Position numbers and translations under genes: made by a program | The notes under the pieces: model-generated | What the model saw: only the letters and a program-made list of their open reading frames with translations | What the model was told of the DNA's origin: nothing | The model's database searches: none | Assembly (NCBI RefSeq): GCF_000204055.1 | Contig: NW_006768766.1 | Location: 22,233-86,232, forward strand | Direction of reading: 5' to 3' | Source of the DNA: Melampsora larici-populina 98AG31 | Lineage: Eukaryota > Basidiomycota > Pucciniomycetes > Pucciniales > Melampsoraceae | DNA length: 64,000 bases | Part shown: positions 44,125 through 56,500 of the stretch, piece after piece | How positions within the stretch are numbered: position 1 is the first letter of the stretch | Layout of the letters: every line of letters starts with the position of its first letter

Positions 44125-46415
44125 ATGACATTGTCGAAGCCCTCAAAGAACCAGAACGGATCAGTGGATTGCCTTTGTTTTAATCCATGTAGAAAGTTAT
44201 TGAATAGTAAATTCGAATGTTATAAGGTTCGTAAGCATTTTGATTCAGCTTGAAAATTGCTATGACCGACTGACTAATCTGATCCTGTCTCACTCAGCTT
44301 AAACAATACGATGAAGGAAACATACATCGCTTCAAGCTACCCAAACAATATAATCCAACCATCGAACATAAGCGCATCAGTTTCAATTCAGATGAATTGA
44401 AATTAGAATCTAGAGAAAACCATCTATTGTCGGGTCTCTTCCCTTCAGATCGTCATGATGTCGAATCGGACCCTTCCGTCTCTCAGGCCGAATTATTGGA
44501 GCCACAATTGATTTGGATAGACCGAACTGACTTACAAATCTGGTCAGTTGTGTTCAATTCTGTGAGCCACTCATAGTTTCTATATTTTTTGGTTAATCAA
44601 GCTTTTAGGATCTAACAACTTGTATACTTTTCATAGCCCAGTAACCTCGAAGATCTTGAAATCCTACCTCTGTCAACACTCCCGGACTCGCGTCATGAAG
44701 CAGGTCTAGAGGATAAGATGATTGAAGAAATCGAACTTGATACGCCTACAGCTGTAGCCATGCCACCGACTTGGTCTTGCAAATCTGGAAATTCGAAGCC
44801 TTGGTTAATTTCAGATGGNNNNNNNNNNNNNNNNNNNNNNNNNNNNNNNNNNNNNNNNNNNNNNNNNNNNNNNNNNNNNNNNNNNNNNNNNNNNNNNNNN
44901 NNNNNNNNNNNNNNNNNNCAGATACACCTATTCGAGCTACGAGTATCACCAGTGATGTGTGATGGGGATGATCCGCCTCTTTTCGACCTCCATCTAATCC
45001 CATTGGCTGAACTGACGGGACAGCATGATTTGATTCTGGTCGAATTCGATCCAGCTTACAAGAGGTGGTGCTTTGCTTCTCGTTCAAAATTTGTCATCGC
45101 TCAGTCCCAGTCCGATGAAGTCAAATCACATGAGACTCTACATCAGATCACCCAAGAACCAACTAGCGAGGTCTTACCCGAATCGCCTATCCCACCTCCG
45201 TACAGCTGGTCACAAACTTCCACAACATTGACGATTCAATTTCCGATTCCCGAACAACTTCCTACGAAATCCTTTAACCTTATTTTTGACGCCAATCAAA
45301 TTACTTTAAAACTTCAATCAACCTCTTTGACAACAGATTTGGCAAAGAAGTTTGATCAATATATCCGTACTCTCTTCAAATACTTCAAAACGTCTATTGA
45401 TTCATCCTCTTCATCAGCTCTACTTCGACTTGAGCTTTGGGATCAAATTCAACCCAAGGACTCACTTTGGTATACGAATACTTCAGATCAAGGTCATACT
45501 ACTCTTACGATAGAGCTCGAAAAACGACACGAGCTACGTTGGCCACAAGCCTTTAAATCTGATGATCAACTCGATCAAGTCTTTGATCCAGCTGACTATG
45601 AAGCCATTCGATCCAGGCTCGAAAAGTATACAACTGATCTAGATCTAGATAGCAGTCTAAGCTCCATTCAAAAACAAAAACAAGGTCTCGGTGCTATACC
45701 TATCACTGGATCTACTTCGGGCCAACCACCTTCTACAGGTTTGGGTGGTAAGCATATCGGTCTAAGTAATGCCGAAGTGGATGATGAGATTGATTCGGGA
45801 AATCAGAGTCAAAGTCTTGGAGCGGTCTTTACATGGTTAAGTCCAGTGAATGGTGATGAATCATTGGAATCGAAACCTCATTGGATCACAATCACACCTC
45901 ATGAGATGATACCAGTGGAGATTATCTCTAGAAGCTTACCGGTTCATAATCTCGAACCTGAAATCCCAAGTTCCAACCTATCAAGATCATCGATCATGAT
46001 TAAGAATGATATAGACGGACTTGTATTTGAGTCACCTATCAGTTCGACTCGATCGATGTCACCTGTTTATCAATGGGATCATATTCAAACCATTCCTGCT
46101 ATGTCATTTGTGATGGCATCAAAACGAGATATAAGATTAAGTTGTTATACAGAAGATCAAACGATCATCTTTGAAGATTCACGTGTATCCATGGATGATG
46201 AAGGTAAACAACAGATTGGAAATATGATGATTTATTATCATTCGAAACATTCAAAATCAATTCAATTAGATCAATCTGTTATTAAACTGAATCAAACCCC
46301 ATGTGGATCTTTGATTGGAGTGATCGGTTTGAGAAACCATCGTCAAGATCATTCAAATGGTTTAATCATGGTTTGTTTATGTGAAAAAGAAATAATTATA
46401 TGTAAGAATTTATAA
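44125..46415 (+). CDS. NUDCD1: NudC domain-containing protein 1 (NUDCD1-like), interrupted by an assembly gap
   Basis: Exon 1 44125-44226 (MTLSKPSKNQNG...CRKLLNSKFECYK), exon 2 44298-44561 and exon 3 44637-46415 join in phase. The N terminus matches the NUDCD1 pattern (xLLxxKFExYKL, then a beta-propeller-like region with ISFNSDELKLESRENHL). A CS domain, the p23/NudC-type Hsp90-cochaperone fold, follows at PPYSWSQTSTTLTIQFPIPE...FNLIFDANQITLKL. NudC proteins assist folding of WD40 proteins and dynein regulators. The start at 44125 is the in-frame ATG that opens the conserved N terminus. The 100-N gap falls in exon 3, so its length there is unknown and an intron may be hidden. Confidence 0.8.
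44819..44918. other. assembly gap, exactly 100 N
   Basis: A run of 100 N is the conventional placeholder for a scaffold gap of unknown size. It lies inside the NUDCD1-like gene. Confidence 0.99.
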
Positions 46416-46557
46416 GCATGTTTTGATGAAATCAATGGAAAAGATTGATTAGAAATTTTTAAGCCAAAATTTATCATTCATTATTTACCATTCAAATGAA
46501 ATCATGAATGAAAAGATGTAAATTATAAATATTTCCATTTTCAAAAGGAAAAATGTA

Positions 46558-46819
46558 CAGCCCTTTGCATAATTGATGACTTTGAAGAAAAAAAAACATC
46601 GAGTTTTCAAATAAAAAACCTTGAGTTTTGTCAAAAAGCTGCTGAGTTTTTCAAAAAGTCAGTGAGTTTTTTTTGGAAACCTGGCTCAGTAAGTCTAAAA
46701 GAGAAAGAGCTCGCTCAGTTTTTGAAAAAATGGATGAGTTTTTGAAAAAAACTCGCAGGTTTTTTTGAAAACTCAAGTGTTTTCTCTTTTTCCAAAGTCA
46801 TCAATTCTGCAAAGGGCTG
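46558..46819. mobile_element. 262-bp TA-flanked MITE, termini CAGCCCTTTGCA
   Basis: About 28 bp of terminal inverted repeat (CAGCCCTTTGCA, then AATTGATGACTTTG) with one mismatch, flanked by TA on both sides (46556-46557 and 46820-46821). Non-coding. The interior is a series of degenerate GAGTTTTTnAAAAA words in direct and inverted orientation. The CAGCC ends and TA target match the element at 35413-35632, implying one Tc1/mariner-type source family. Confidence 0.75.
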
Positions 46820-46821
46820 TA

Positions 46822-48690
46822 GGAGTTTTGAAAGAAACTATTTCTAGAAAACGTGTTTTGATCGAAATTGTCTTCGCTCTATACGTTATGTAAGATCAAA
46901 ACTCATGAGAGCAAACATTTTCAAAACTTCAATTAGTTTCTTCATTTTTGAATTGAGTCTGATGTAAAAAGAGAAACAAGTGATCTTAAAAAGATATGGT
47001 TCCAATTTGACTCTTGGATAAAATCACAAACCAAGAAAATAATTGTCTGCCCAGTTGCTCAACTTACACCACGGGGCAGCTGGCACGTGAGATTCACGTG
47101 AAATAGTTCTCTGCCAATAAATCACGCGCTGTCCACAGTGCAATACCTGTTGTGAGCTACACATGGCAGCCAGGGTGAGCAGCTAAAGCGTGGTGGCTCA
47201 CCTGTCCATTGGGTGAGTCATCTCACATCATAACAGTGTGAAATGACTAATCCAATGAGCGGTGTGGAAATCAATTTAGATCTCACTCTAAGAAACAATT
47301 TTTTATTTATTCTTTAATGTGTTCCTTTAAAATTCAGAGTCGATTTCATTGGAAGATCTATTAAAATCAACTTAATTGCAATTTACAATTCTCAGTTCAA
47401 GATTCTCTATTAATCATATTCATTATAACTTATTTATTTCACAATTTGCATAAACATTAGTCTTTATTACATTCAATTCAAGATAAAAGATAATAACATG
47501 ATGAGATTCAAAATCAAAAAACAAATAATCAAGAAAATCAACGAGTTAGTATGAAATCGATCAATCTAAAAAAATAAAGAATACAAACCTAGATTTCAAA
47601 TGAGGAGAGAAGAACAAATGATTAATTAGTTTATAGATAGATCGAACTAAAAGAAAGAAGATATAATAAAAAAAGAAGAACTTACAAATTTGAACTTAGA
47701 CTCATCCAAAAGAGATGATTCATTCTTGTGAGCGGAATGGATCAGATTCATGTTGAAGCAGGTCATATACAAATAGAAATCTGAGTGATCCTAAAGAATT
47801 TTATCAAGTCTTCTGATCTACCCAACTGAAGGTTCCTCTCGGGAATAACCTTAACAAAGTACGACGCGCTCAACTTGATACATAATCTTGATTCTCAATT
47901 ACGAGGGCGAGGCGCAGACGGTCTTGAGGGGCTTAGTTAAGCTTATCTTCTATCTGTTAAAATCATCATCACATCACCCAAATCCAAGTTTTAAAATATG
48001 AAAATCTTTGCTCAGCCTGATCAGCTTGAAGTTTGAAACTTACTGAAATTGTCACTGTACCAAATCTGATTCTTTTAAGTTTTCAAACAACACCTTTTGT
48101 TCTTTTGTGTAGGTCGTCGTAGTCGTTATCAACTCACCATCTAGATGCTTACATATATCTGATATACGCAATATGATATAGACTGGTTTGTTTGTTTGGC
48201 AGTCCCGCAGATCACTGATATTTTATTTATTTATTTTCTAGCTCAGTTTTTCTTTATCTTCTGAGCAAATCCAATACTACATCTGTATTTATGGAAGTGA
48301 ATTGTTCAGTATGATTATGATGGAGACTTGATGATCCAATGATTGGATAAGTAAAAAACTGAGTCAAGTTTTTAATTTCACTTCAAGCTCATCATCAACT
48401 TCAAATCACGAATTGAAATGTTAAAATCAATTTTCTATTGAGTTCCCTTTCAATTTTTTTTAATTCAAAGATTCTTTTCTTTTCTTTTCTTTTCAAAAAA
48501 AAAACACATCTAAAAAATCTAAAATCTATATACAATCTACATAAATCCTGTTTAACTTTTCTTGACTTTCATAAACGAGTTTCTTTTCCTTTTCCTTTTC
48601 TTTGATCTTTGATTAATCCAAACACGTTCACGCCAATTTCAATTCGATTTTTCAATTCTTCGTTTTAGAAAAAATTTCATCTTATCAAAC
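46822..48690. other. intergenic, AT-rich
   Basis: Nothing coding recognised. A more GC-rich patch at 47060-47260 has several short inverted words (CACGTGAGATTCACGTG; GGTGAG/CTCACC), but I could not bound an element. A TTTTC microsatellite lies at about 48475-48496 just before the next gene. Confidence 0.4.
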
Positions 48691-51334
48691 ATGAGCGGAA
48701 GTACAAGTTCATCTAACCAATCAAGCACCATAACCAAAGAAGAAATCCAATACAAATTAAGATATGAAAGGTTAGAAATATTTGAAGTAATCCAATCAGG
48801 CAAGAATGTGGAGAAAGAAGATGAAAAGATTTCATTGATTTATAGTAGTGAAGAAGAAAAGATTAAAGATGAAGAAATTGAAATTAATCCAATGGAAGAA
48901 GATGAAGATGAAGATCAAGATCGAATCGAATTTAAAAGTTTAAAGGGGATTGAAGTTTTTATGAAGAAGTCTTTTAAAGAGTTTAATCAGATTAGTAAAC
49001 CGAATATTAAAGAAATCCAAATTGTAAGTTGAGAAAGTTGATTGAGTTTATTCCATGAATAATCTTACTGATTGAATGGTCTGATAGGTATCAGGATCTC
49101 AACCAAACCAACTTAAAGTACGAATCAAATTCAAAAAAACTTATAAAACTTTTATCAAATCTAACCAATCAACCAAAACTAGAATCAAAACCAAAGTGCG
49201 AATTCAATCTAATGTGATTTATTTAGATGAAAGTGAAGAAGAAGAAGAAGAAGAAATCATATGTATCTCATCAGAAGAAGAAATCGAAATTAAAGAAAAC
49301 AAAACTTATTTGTTTCAAGTTTTATTAGATTTAAATCAATCATCAACTTCAGATTCAAATTGGGATTTCGATTTAAACGGATTGAAGGAAACTATTAATA
49401 AAACTTTTATTAGAACTCCATTAGAGTCATTTTTAGATTTCTTAAATGAAAATCAATCCATTCCAACACCAACACCAACACCAACACCACCTTCACCGAA
49501 TAACTTACCATTAACATTAAACCAAGGGTTTTTAGGTTACGAACATAATCCATCTGATCTAAGAGATGCCATTACATTTGGAGGACTGTTTCCAGATCCG
49601 AATTTCGATTTAAATCAATTTAATCAATCAGATTATGAGATACCAAATCAATCTACTAAACAATCAACTCAACCTACTTCTACTTTTACTACTCAAAAAA
49701 CAAATCAAGAAATCCAATCTGATCCGATTGCTTCTACTTCTAAATCATCTACTCAACCAATTATTAATACTCAATCTTATTCGGTATCACAATCATCTGA
49801 TATCCAAATTGATGAAATCACACCTAATCCAACACCTGAAGAATCCGACATTCAAATTGACGATATCAGACCCGACCCAACACCTGAACAAAATGATATC
49901 CAAATTGACGACATCAGACTCGACCCAACGCCCCAACAAGATGATATTCAAATTGATGATATTCGAGTGGATGATATCTTAGTGGACGATATCCTAGTTG
50001 ACGAACATATACCCAACCCAAACCCTGCACCAGATGCCATTGAAGTAGAAGAAACCCCAATCAGATCAAATCGACTCAATCCAATCACTTACCCAGATGA
50101 TATCCGAGTTGATGATATCTTAGTAAACCCAAGAAGATCTGAATCCGAACAAACCGATGGTCAGAACGAAAAAACTCACCTGAATTCGATCACTTCCACT
50201 CCTTCACTTGATGGACATTCAAATGGATCCAAGAATTCTGGATTCGAATCGGCTTTAAACACTCCGATTGATAAATTCCCTACCGAAACTCAACCTCAAC
50301 CTCAACCACAAGCTGAAAGCTTTCTTGGAAACTTAGTCAACCAATTAGAAAACGCACCTGGACATAGATTAGGAGGAGTTTTACAAGACAAAACAACCCC
50401 AGAACCTCAACCTACTAAGATTGTGATCCGATTCAAATCCACTGAAGTTTCTAGAAAAGATTCAAAATTGAATTCGAGTGAAGATGAAGGGATGAATGAG
50501 AAACATGAAGTATCAAATGAGATTGGAGAGTTTGATGATCTAGAAGATCCAAGTTATCATCCAGATAGTTCGGATGATACGGTGATTGAAGATCCACAGG
50601 ATCGAGACCATCATCAAACCGATCGATCTGATTCGTCTGGTTCTGAACCTGAAGAAGAAGAAGAAGAAGGACCATCTTCTTCAGACTCAGAAGAAGCCGG
50701 ACCGAAACGGAAGAGATTAGGAGTGGTGGGTAAATTGAGAGAGAAACATGTTAAATCGAAATCGTACTTTAAGTTTCAATCTGCTCGAGATTCTCAACCT
50801 GCTCAAGATTCACATTCGTTTCATTTTCAATACGATCCACCGATTCGAGATCTTGAAGGGTTAGATGAAATGAATGAACATGAGATCAGATTACTATGTC
50901 GAAGCTTACATGATCAACTCATTGAACATCGAAACGATCGAAAGTGTCGAATCAGTGAAATCTTGAATGAGAATCGAAAGTTAAATAAATCCCTTCGAAC
51001 TGTGAAACATCAAAACAAACAGATCAATAAAGAAAACAAAATGATGTATAGAAGAAAGTTGGATTCAGAACAACATTTGATTGATTTAAAAGAAGAGATA
51101 CGAGAGATGGGTAGTTCGAGTCATGTGAAATTAATGGAAATTCAACGTAATGATTTACTTCAATTGATTAAATTGAACGCTTTGGAATTTAAGATTAAAA
51201 AATTAAAAAATCAACGTTCGATTGATAAATTGATTATTAAAGATTTACGTTTATCTTTAAAAGAAGCTGAAGATTTGAATAAGAAATCAAATTTGGATTC
51301 TAATGAAGGTCAGATGGATCTTGAAGTATCTTGA
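48691..51334 (+). CDS. acidic, repeat-containing protein with SUMO-interaction-like motifs and C-terminal coiled coil
   Basis: Exons 48691-49023 and 49088-51334 join in phase (IQI-VSGSQ) to 859 aa. No known domain. In order: a Glu-rich N terminus with KISLIYSSEEE; SUMO-interacting-like motifs VIYLDESEEEEEEE and IICISSEEE (about residues 150-170); a Thr-Pro run; Asn/Gln/Ser-rich linkers; tandem 16-aa repeats (49796-50005); a Glu/Ser acidic tract (EPEEEEEEGPSSSDSEEAGPKRKR) with a basic nuclear-localisation-like cluster; and a long C-terminal coiled coil (about residues 720-850). The composition suggests a nuclear scaffold, possibly SUMO-binding; this is inference. Likely a fast-evolving lineage-specific gene. 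Confidence 0.72.
49796..50005 (+). repeat. tandem 48-bp (16-aa) coding repeats, then 15-bp (5-aa) repeats
   Basis: Units read SDIQIDEITPNPTPEE, SDIQIDDIRPDPTPEQ, NDIQIDDIRLDPTPQQ, then DDIQIDDIR leading into VDDIL, VDDIL, VDE. The frame is preserved throughout, so the array is translated. Confidence 0.85.
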
Positions 51335-52959
51335 AGTTTTAAAGTTGAAAAGCTTATGTAAGAATCAAGAAAATCAAATTAGATTAAAAGATGAAATAAT
51401 TTTTGAATTGAATCAAAAGATTCAAAGATAAGAAACTTTAATTCAAAACTCAAACTTGATATATATCAAAAAAAAGGTGTTGGTTTTATTCTTGATGATT
51501 TTTTTTTTTTCGTTTTTTTTTATTTGTGATTTTTTTATTTGGTTTTAGGATTGGGTTTTCTTTTTTTTTTCTTTTAATGAAGTTTGTGCAATCATAGTTT
51601 AGTGATGAAAAGTGGATGTCCTTTTTTTTTATAAAAAATGATGTGATGTGATGATTTTTTTTTCGTGTCTTGATTAAGAAAACTTCTTGAATGATTTATG
51701 ATGTTTCTTTTTATAAACTTTTGACGAAAATCAGTTTGAATTAAATATATCAGCTTATCCTTTTGTGCGTGTGTGTAATGTTTGATTCCTTTTTTTTGGT
51801 ATGGTTTGGTTTGGTTTAAAAAGTATATCAATTATAATTTAAAAAAAGTCGTTTTAATGATGATTAAGATTTGATTTATTTTAATCAGACTTTTGGTTAA
51901 GGAATCATGAATGAAGTATGTCTTGATTGTAAGATGAAACCTTTTTTTTCAAAAGAAAACAGTTTGACTATAGTTGCTAATGTCAAAGGCTTATAAATTT
52001 TAGCCAAAACCTTCAAATTGAATGTTCTTGCTCACAACTCAACATTTCAAGTTCCTAAGACCATCTCCAGAATGCTCAACCTGGTTGGTTTCCATCTATA
52101 AATTTTCTAAAGGATCTGATTACAACTTTGTTTTTCTTTATTTTACTTTTTTTTTGATTATCAAATCCAACTTTCCACTCAAAAACAACACCTGGACAAC
52201 CCAGGCACAAGTGCAGGTCATGTTTGAGAAAAGCTATATATGCACAGACATGAGACTGAGGATCTTGAATCTGCCCTCAAATGTTCAAAATGTTGAGTTT
52301 TGAGTGAGAACTTAATTGGATTTGCTGAATGTGGACATTTGCAGTATCTGTCTGAAATTTGTAAGCCTTTGACAATAACAACCATACTTTCCTAAAGATA
52401 ACTCATCACTTTCTCTTTCTGGGTTTCTGAGCCCAAAAGTGGTCAGAGGGCATGGGGTTTTAGGTCAACTTTACTTGAACAATTTTTGTTGAAAAACAGA
52501 ATGCTTGGAAAATGTGAATTATAGCTTGATTGAAGTGCATTCTTTCCTACTAAAATTATGTTCTGTAACTTTGACAATCTTGAACACATCATTGTTCATC
52601 CTTTCTAAAGAATCATGATCAACATTGGGCCGCCGCGTTGCTATAAAGACCCAACACAGAGCAACGGGACCATGAGCACAATGCCGAGCAACACATCATA
52701 TCACATGATTGCCCGGTGTGTTGCCTCTTGCGGTCCACATTTCAGTCCTGTTGCGCTGCGGCTGCAGTACTGTTGTCAGCAATGCAGCCCCAAAATCAAG
52801 CATTCCCCGGTGATACGGCACAGAGGGTGAGTCCTGCAGGCTCAGCTCACAAATCCATCTCATCTTCAATCAAGGGCTCACCTAATCCTTTGTGTTCGTA
52901 ACCCAATGACATCATGGCCAGCACTAGCCTACCCCCTCTTATACAGGCCAATCTACACA
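51335..52959. other. intergenic, T-rich then unassigned
   Basis: 51480-51700 contains several T8-T10 tracts. A more GC-rich stretch at 52620-52900 has overlapping short frames on both strands but no domain. Confidence 0.4.
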
Positions 52960-53058
52960 TTGGAACTGGCACCCTGCAATTACAAACTTGATTTCTATTT
53001 GGAACTGGACCCCTGCGACTGCAAACCTGATTTTGATTTGGAACTGGACCCCTACAAT
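52960..53058. repeat. 39-bp minisatellite, three copies, third copy split by the copia insertion
   Basis: Units start TTGGAACTGG at 52960, 52999 and 53038. The third copy stops at ACAAT (53054-53058) and resumes as ACAATTACAAACGCTTGATT from 63170. 39 bp is 13 codons, and the + frame reads LELAPCNYKLDFY, LELDPCDCKPDFD, so it may once have been coding. Confidence 0.8.
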
Positions 53059-53535
53059 TATAAAGGTGAAAGCTGTAGGAAGCACGAAGTGTTCTCAGCA
53101 AAGAGTGGAGAACACGAGTCAAGTAAAGTGAAGTACCTTTAGGAAGCACGAAGTGTTCTCAGCAAAGAGTGGAGAACACGAGTCAAGTAAAGTGAAGTAC
53201 CTGATGGTAAGAGAAACAAAAGAATAAGAATGGATTACTAAAGTAATATCATCAACTCATAAAGACAAACCTTTAGGAAGCACGAAGTGTTCTCAGCAAA
53301 GAGTGGAGAACACGAGTCAAGTAAAGTGAAGTACCTGATGGTACGAGAAACAAAAGAATAAGAATGGATGAAGAAGGAAAAACAAGAGGAAGAATCATTC
53401 ATTCTTATATGTGTAGATTCTTGTATAACCATGGTACAAGAAATGGATTGTAGAAGGAAGCAAAAAGTAACAACGTCATAGGATAATTGATTATGATGTC
53501 ATGACTAAAAACAGAGAGAATTAATTATCTTTATA
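53059..53535 (-). repeat. 3' LTR of the copia element with internal triplication
   Basis: Contains three copies of a 63-64-bp word starting TAGGAAGCACGAAG (53076, 53140, 53274), each with the 8-bp hairpin arms GTGTTCTC/GAGAACAC. A second repeated word is GAGAAACAAAAGAATAAG. It differs from the other LTR at about half a dozen positions, including a one-base length difference. Confidence 0.92.
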
Positions 53536-53566
53536 CCCCCCCTGCTTCTAAAAACCATTTCTTCCA

Positions 53567-56500
53567 TTACTTGTTGATGTTCATGCTTGTTACACAACGG
53601 TTGTGAAGAATTCGCGATAGTGATTTAGTAAAGATATCGGCCGTCATGTCCGAAGTTGGTTTGTATGTCAACAAAAATTTACCCTTGAGTAGTTGTTCTC
53701 TGATCCAGTGATACTGGATCTCGATGTGTTTAGTGCGAGAGCGAAAGATTGGATTTGTCGCCAAAGCGATACAGCCTTGATTGTCACTAAACAAAGGAAT
53801 GGTGTCAGGGACAGGAATGTTCAAGTCTTTGAAGATGGTGTCCAGCCACAGGAGTTCTTGAGCGGCCTCTACAACTGATTTGTATTCGGCTTCAGTTGTG
53901 GACAGGGAGACAACTGGCTGTTTTTTCGTTCTCCAACTGATTGGCCCACCAAAAAGCATGAATAGGTAGCCAGAAGTCGATCGTTGAGAATCGGTACAAC
54001 CGGCGCAGTCAGAATCCGCCAAGTTAACGGGGACAGAGTAGGCGAGAGAACCAGCCACGGGATCTGGAGAACTGTAGTTCAGGCAGTAAGATGAAGTGCC
54101 ACGGAGATATCGGAGAAGGCGATGAAATGCTGCCCAGTGTTCAGTGCCGGGCTTTTCAAGGTGTTGAGAAAGTTGAGAGCAAACGAAGGCCAAATCAGGG
54201 CGAGTGCATTGAACGAGATAGTTGACAGATCCTACGGCTTGGCAATAGTTTAGGCCTTTAGCAAGAAAAGCATTGATTGAAGCTTCATCAGCCTTAGTAA
54301 GACATGTGTTCGGAACCATTGGAGTTGATACAGAAGCACAATTAGCCATCCCGTAGGTTTTGAGGAGATTCTCGACGTAGTTCTCCTGCGATAGAGAGAT
54401 GGTGCGTTTGGCGCGATTGCGGGTGATCTTCATGCCCAGGATGGAAGTAGCAGGACCCAAGTTGTCCATGTTGAATTCCTTCGAAATGAGTGATTTGAAC
54501 AATCGGATACCTTCTTTTGAGCCAGTGATCGTTAAGTCATTGACGTGAACATGTACGTAGCATGGTTCAGCCTCGTTGAGACTGATGAATAAGCAAGGAT
54601 CCGCTAAAGAAGCACGGAAGTTGATCTTTTTGAAGAAGAAGACAAGTTTGAAGTACCAGCAGCGCGGAGACTGCTTCAAGCCATAGAGAGATTTGTGAAG
54701 AACTAGAACCGTACGAGCAGTACGATTTGCTACACAAAGACCTTGAGGGATTTGGAGGTAGATGACCTCGTCTGGAACGCCATTCAAAAACGCGGCAATT
54801 GCGTCCATTTGTTCAACGTCGTAGTCATTGGCGGCAGCAACACCCAGAAATACCCGAAGCGTAGACTTACATCCAGTAGGAGCATACGTTTCTTGATAAT
54901 CGACGTTGTGAACTTGAGAAAACCCTTGTGCGCACAAGCGGGCCTTGAATTTGACGAAGCGTCCGTCGGCATCGTTCTTCACTTTATAGACCCATGTGGT
55001 ACCTATAGCTGTGCATCCCTCAGGCAATTTGACCACAGACCAGACGTTTTGACGAGCCATGTTGTCAAGCTCAGTGTTCATCGCAGCCATCCACTCATCT
55101 GCCAAAGGACCGCGCAGAGCCTGATTGAAGGATTTCGGGGAGGAATTATCAGTACTTGCCAAATTAGCCCGGCGGCGGGTAGTGATGATGTTATTGGGAC
55201 TGATAGAAGAAGATATATCTCGAGGAGCGACAGAGGAATGGGGTTCGTAGTACCAGCGAGCTTGGTCGGGAGGTAGCGGAAGCATAGACGAGGTATCAGG
55301 GCTTACATCTCCAAGAGTGTCAATGGGATGATAATCGTCATCCGATTTGTCACCGGCGGAAGTGATTGGTGCCGAGTCTTCAGTATTGTCCTCAACTGGA
55401 GATGGTGAGGAGGAAGAAGAGGATACATTCAATGAAGACATAGGGCTGTCAGAAGGAGTTAATCCATGACTAGGAATTTCGGACGAAGAGTTAGGCGAAG
55501 GAGTCAATCCGTGAGATGGAATGGAATCAACATCTGACGGAACAGGAACAACAGAGTCGATTGAAGAGACATCAGAGTTGTAGGAAATTGTGACATCAGG
55601 TTGCGAAGACATTGGTGAGACAGGTGGGATGGAGGGTAGATCTTCAAGTAACTGGTTGAGATCAGGCGGCGCTTTAAAAGGAGTGGAACGAGAAAAATCC
55701 TCTTCATTGAAGATGACGTCATGTGAATAGACCACTTTGTTTTGCTCGTAATCCCACAGGCAATAATTGTGCAATCGCTCTTGATAACCCAGCAATAGAC
55801 ATTTTTTAGAGACTCGGCTAAATTTGGAAAGTCTAAGTTGTTTGGGGATCAGGGGATAAGCAGCGCATCCGAAAACATGAAGGTGACCAAGGGTTGGAAG
55901 CTTGCCGGTCCACATTTCAAAGGGCGTTTTATAGCCAATGCTAGCTTCAGGGCATCGATTTTCAATGTACACAGCTGTGCTAACAGCTTCACCCCAAAAT
56001 TTGTTGGGTAAACCCGCGTCGATCAACATACATCTGGCTCTCTCTGTGGTTGTTCTGTTGCCTCGCTCCGAAATAGCATTTTGCTGTGGAGTATAGGGTG
56101 CAGTAAAGTCGGAGGAGATACCATGCTCACGGAGATACGAAAGAAACTCATTTGAAACGTATTCACCACCATTATCGTTTACGAGACGCTTAATGCACAG
56201 GTTGAGTTGTTTTTCAACTAAGAGTTTAAATTGCACGAAATAAGAGAAAGCTTCGGACTTGTGTTTCAGGATGAAAACATGTTTATACTTCGTATAACCA
56301 TCTGTGAGTTTGAAGTAGTATCTGCCACCTCCAATTGATTCAGGAGAAATGTGACCACTCAAGTCGCTATGGATGACTTCTAAAGGAGCTGAGGGCCTAG
56401 GCAGGGTACCCGAGAAAGGTAAACGGTGATGTTTGCTTAAGATACAAGTAGGACAGGATGAAAACTTAGATAGAGAAGAATTGAATAATAATGTCATGTA

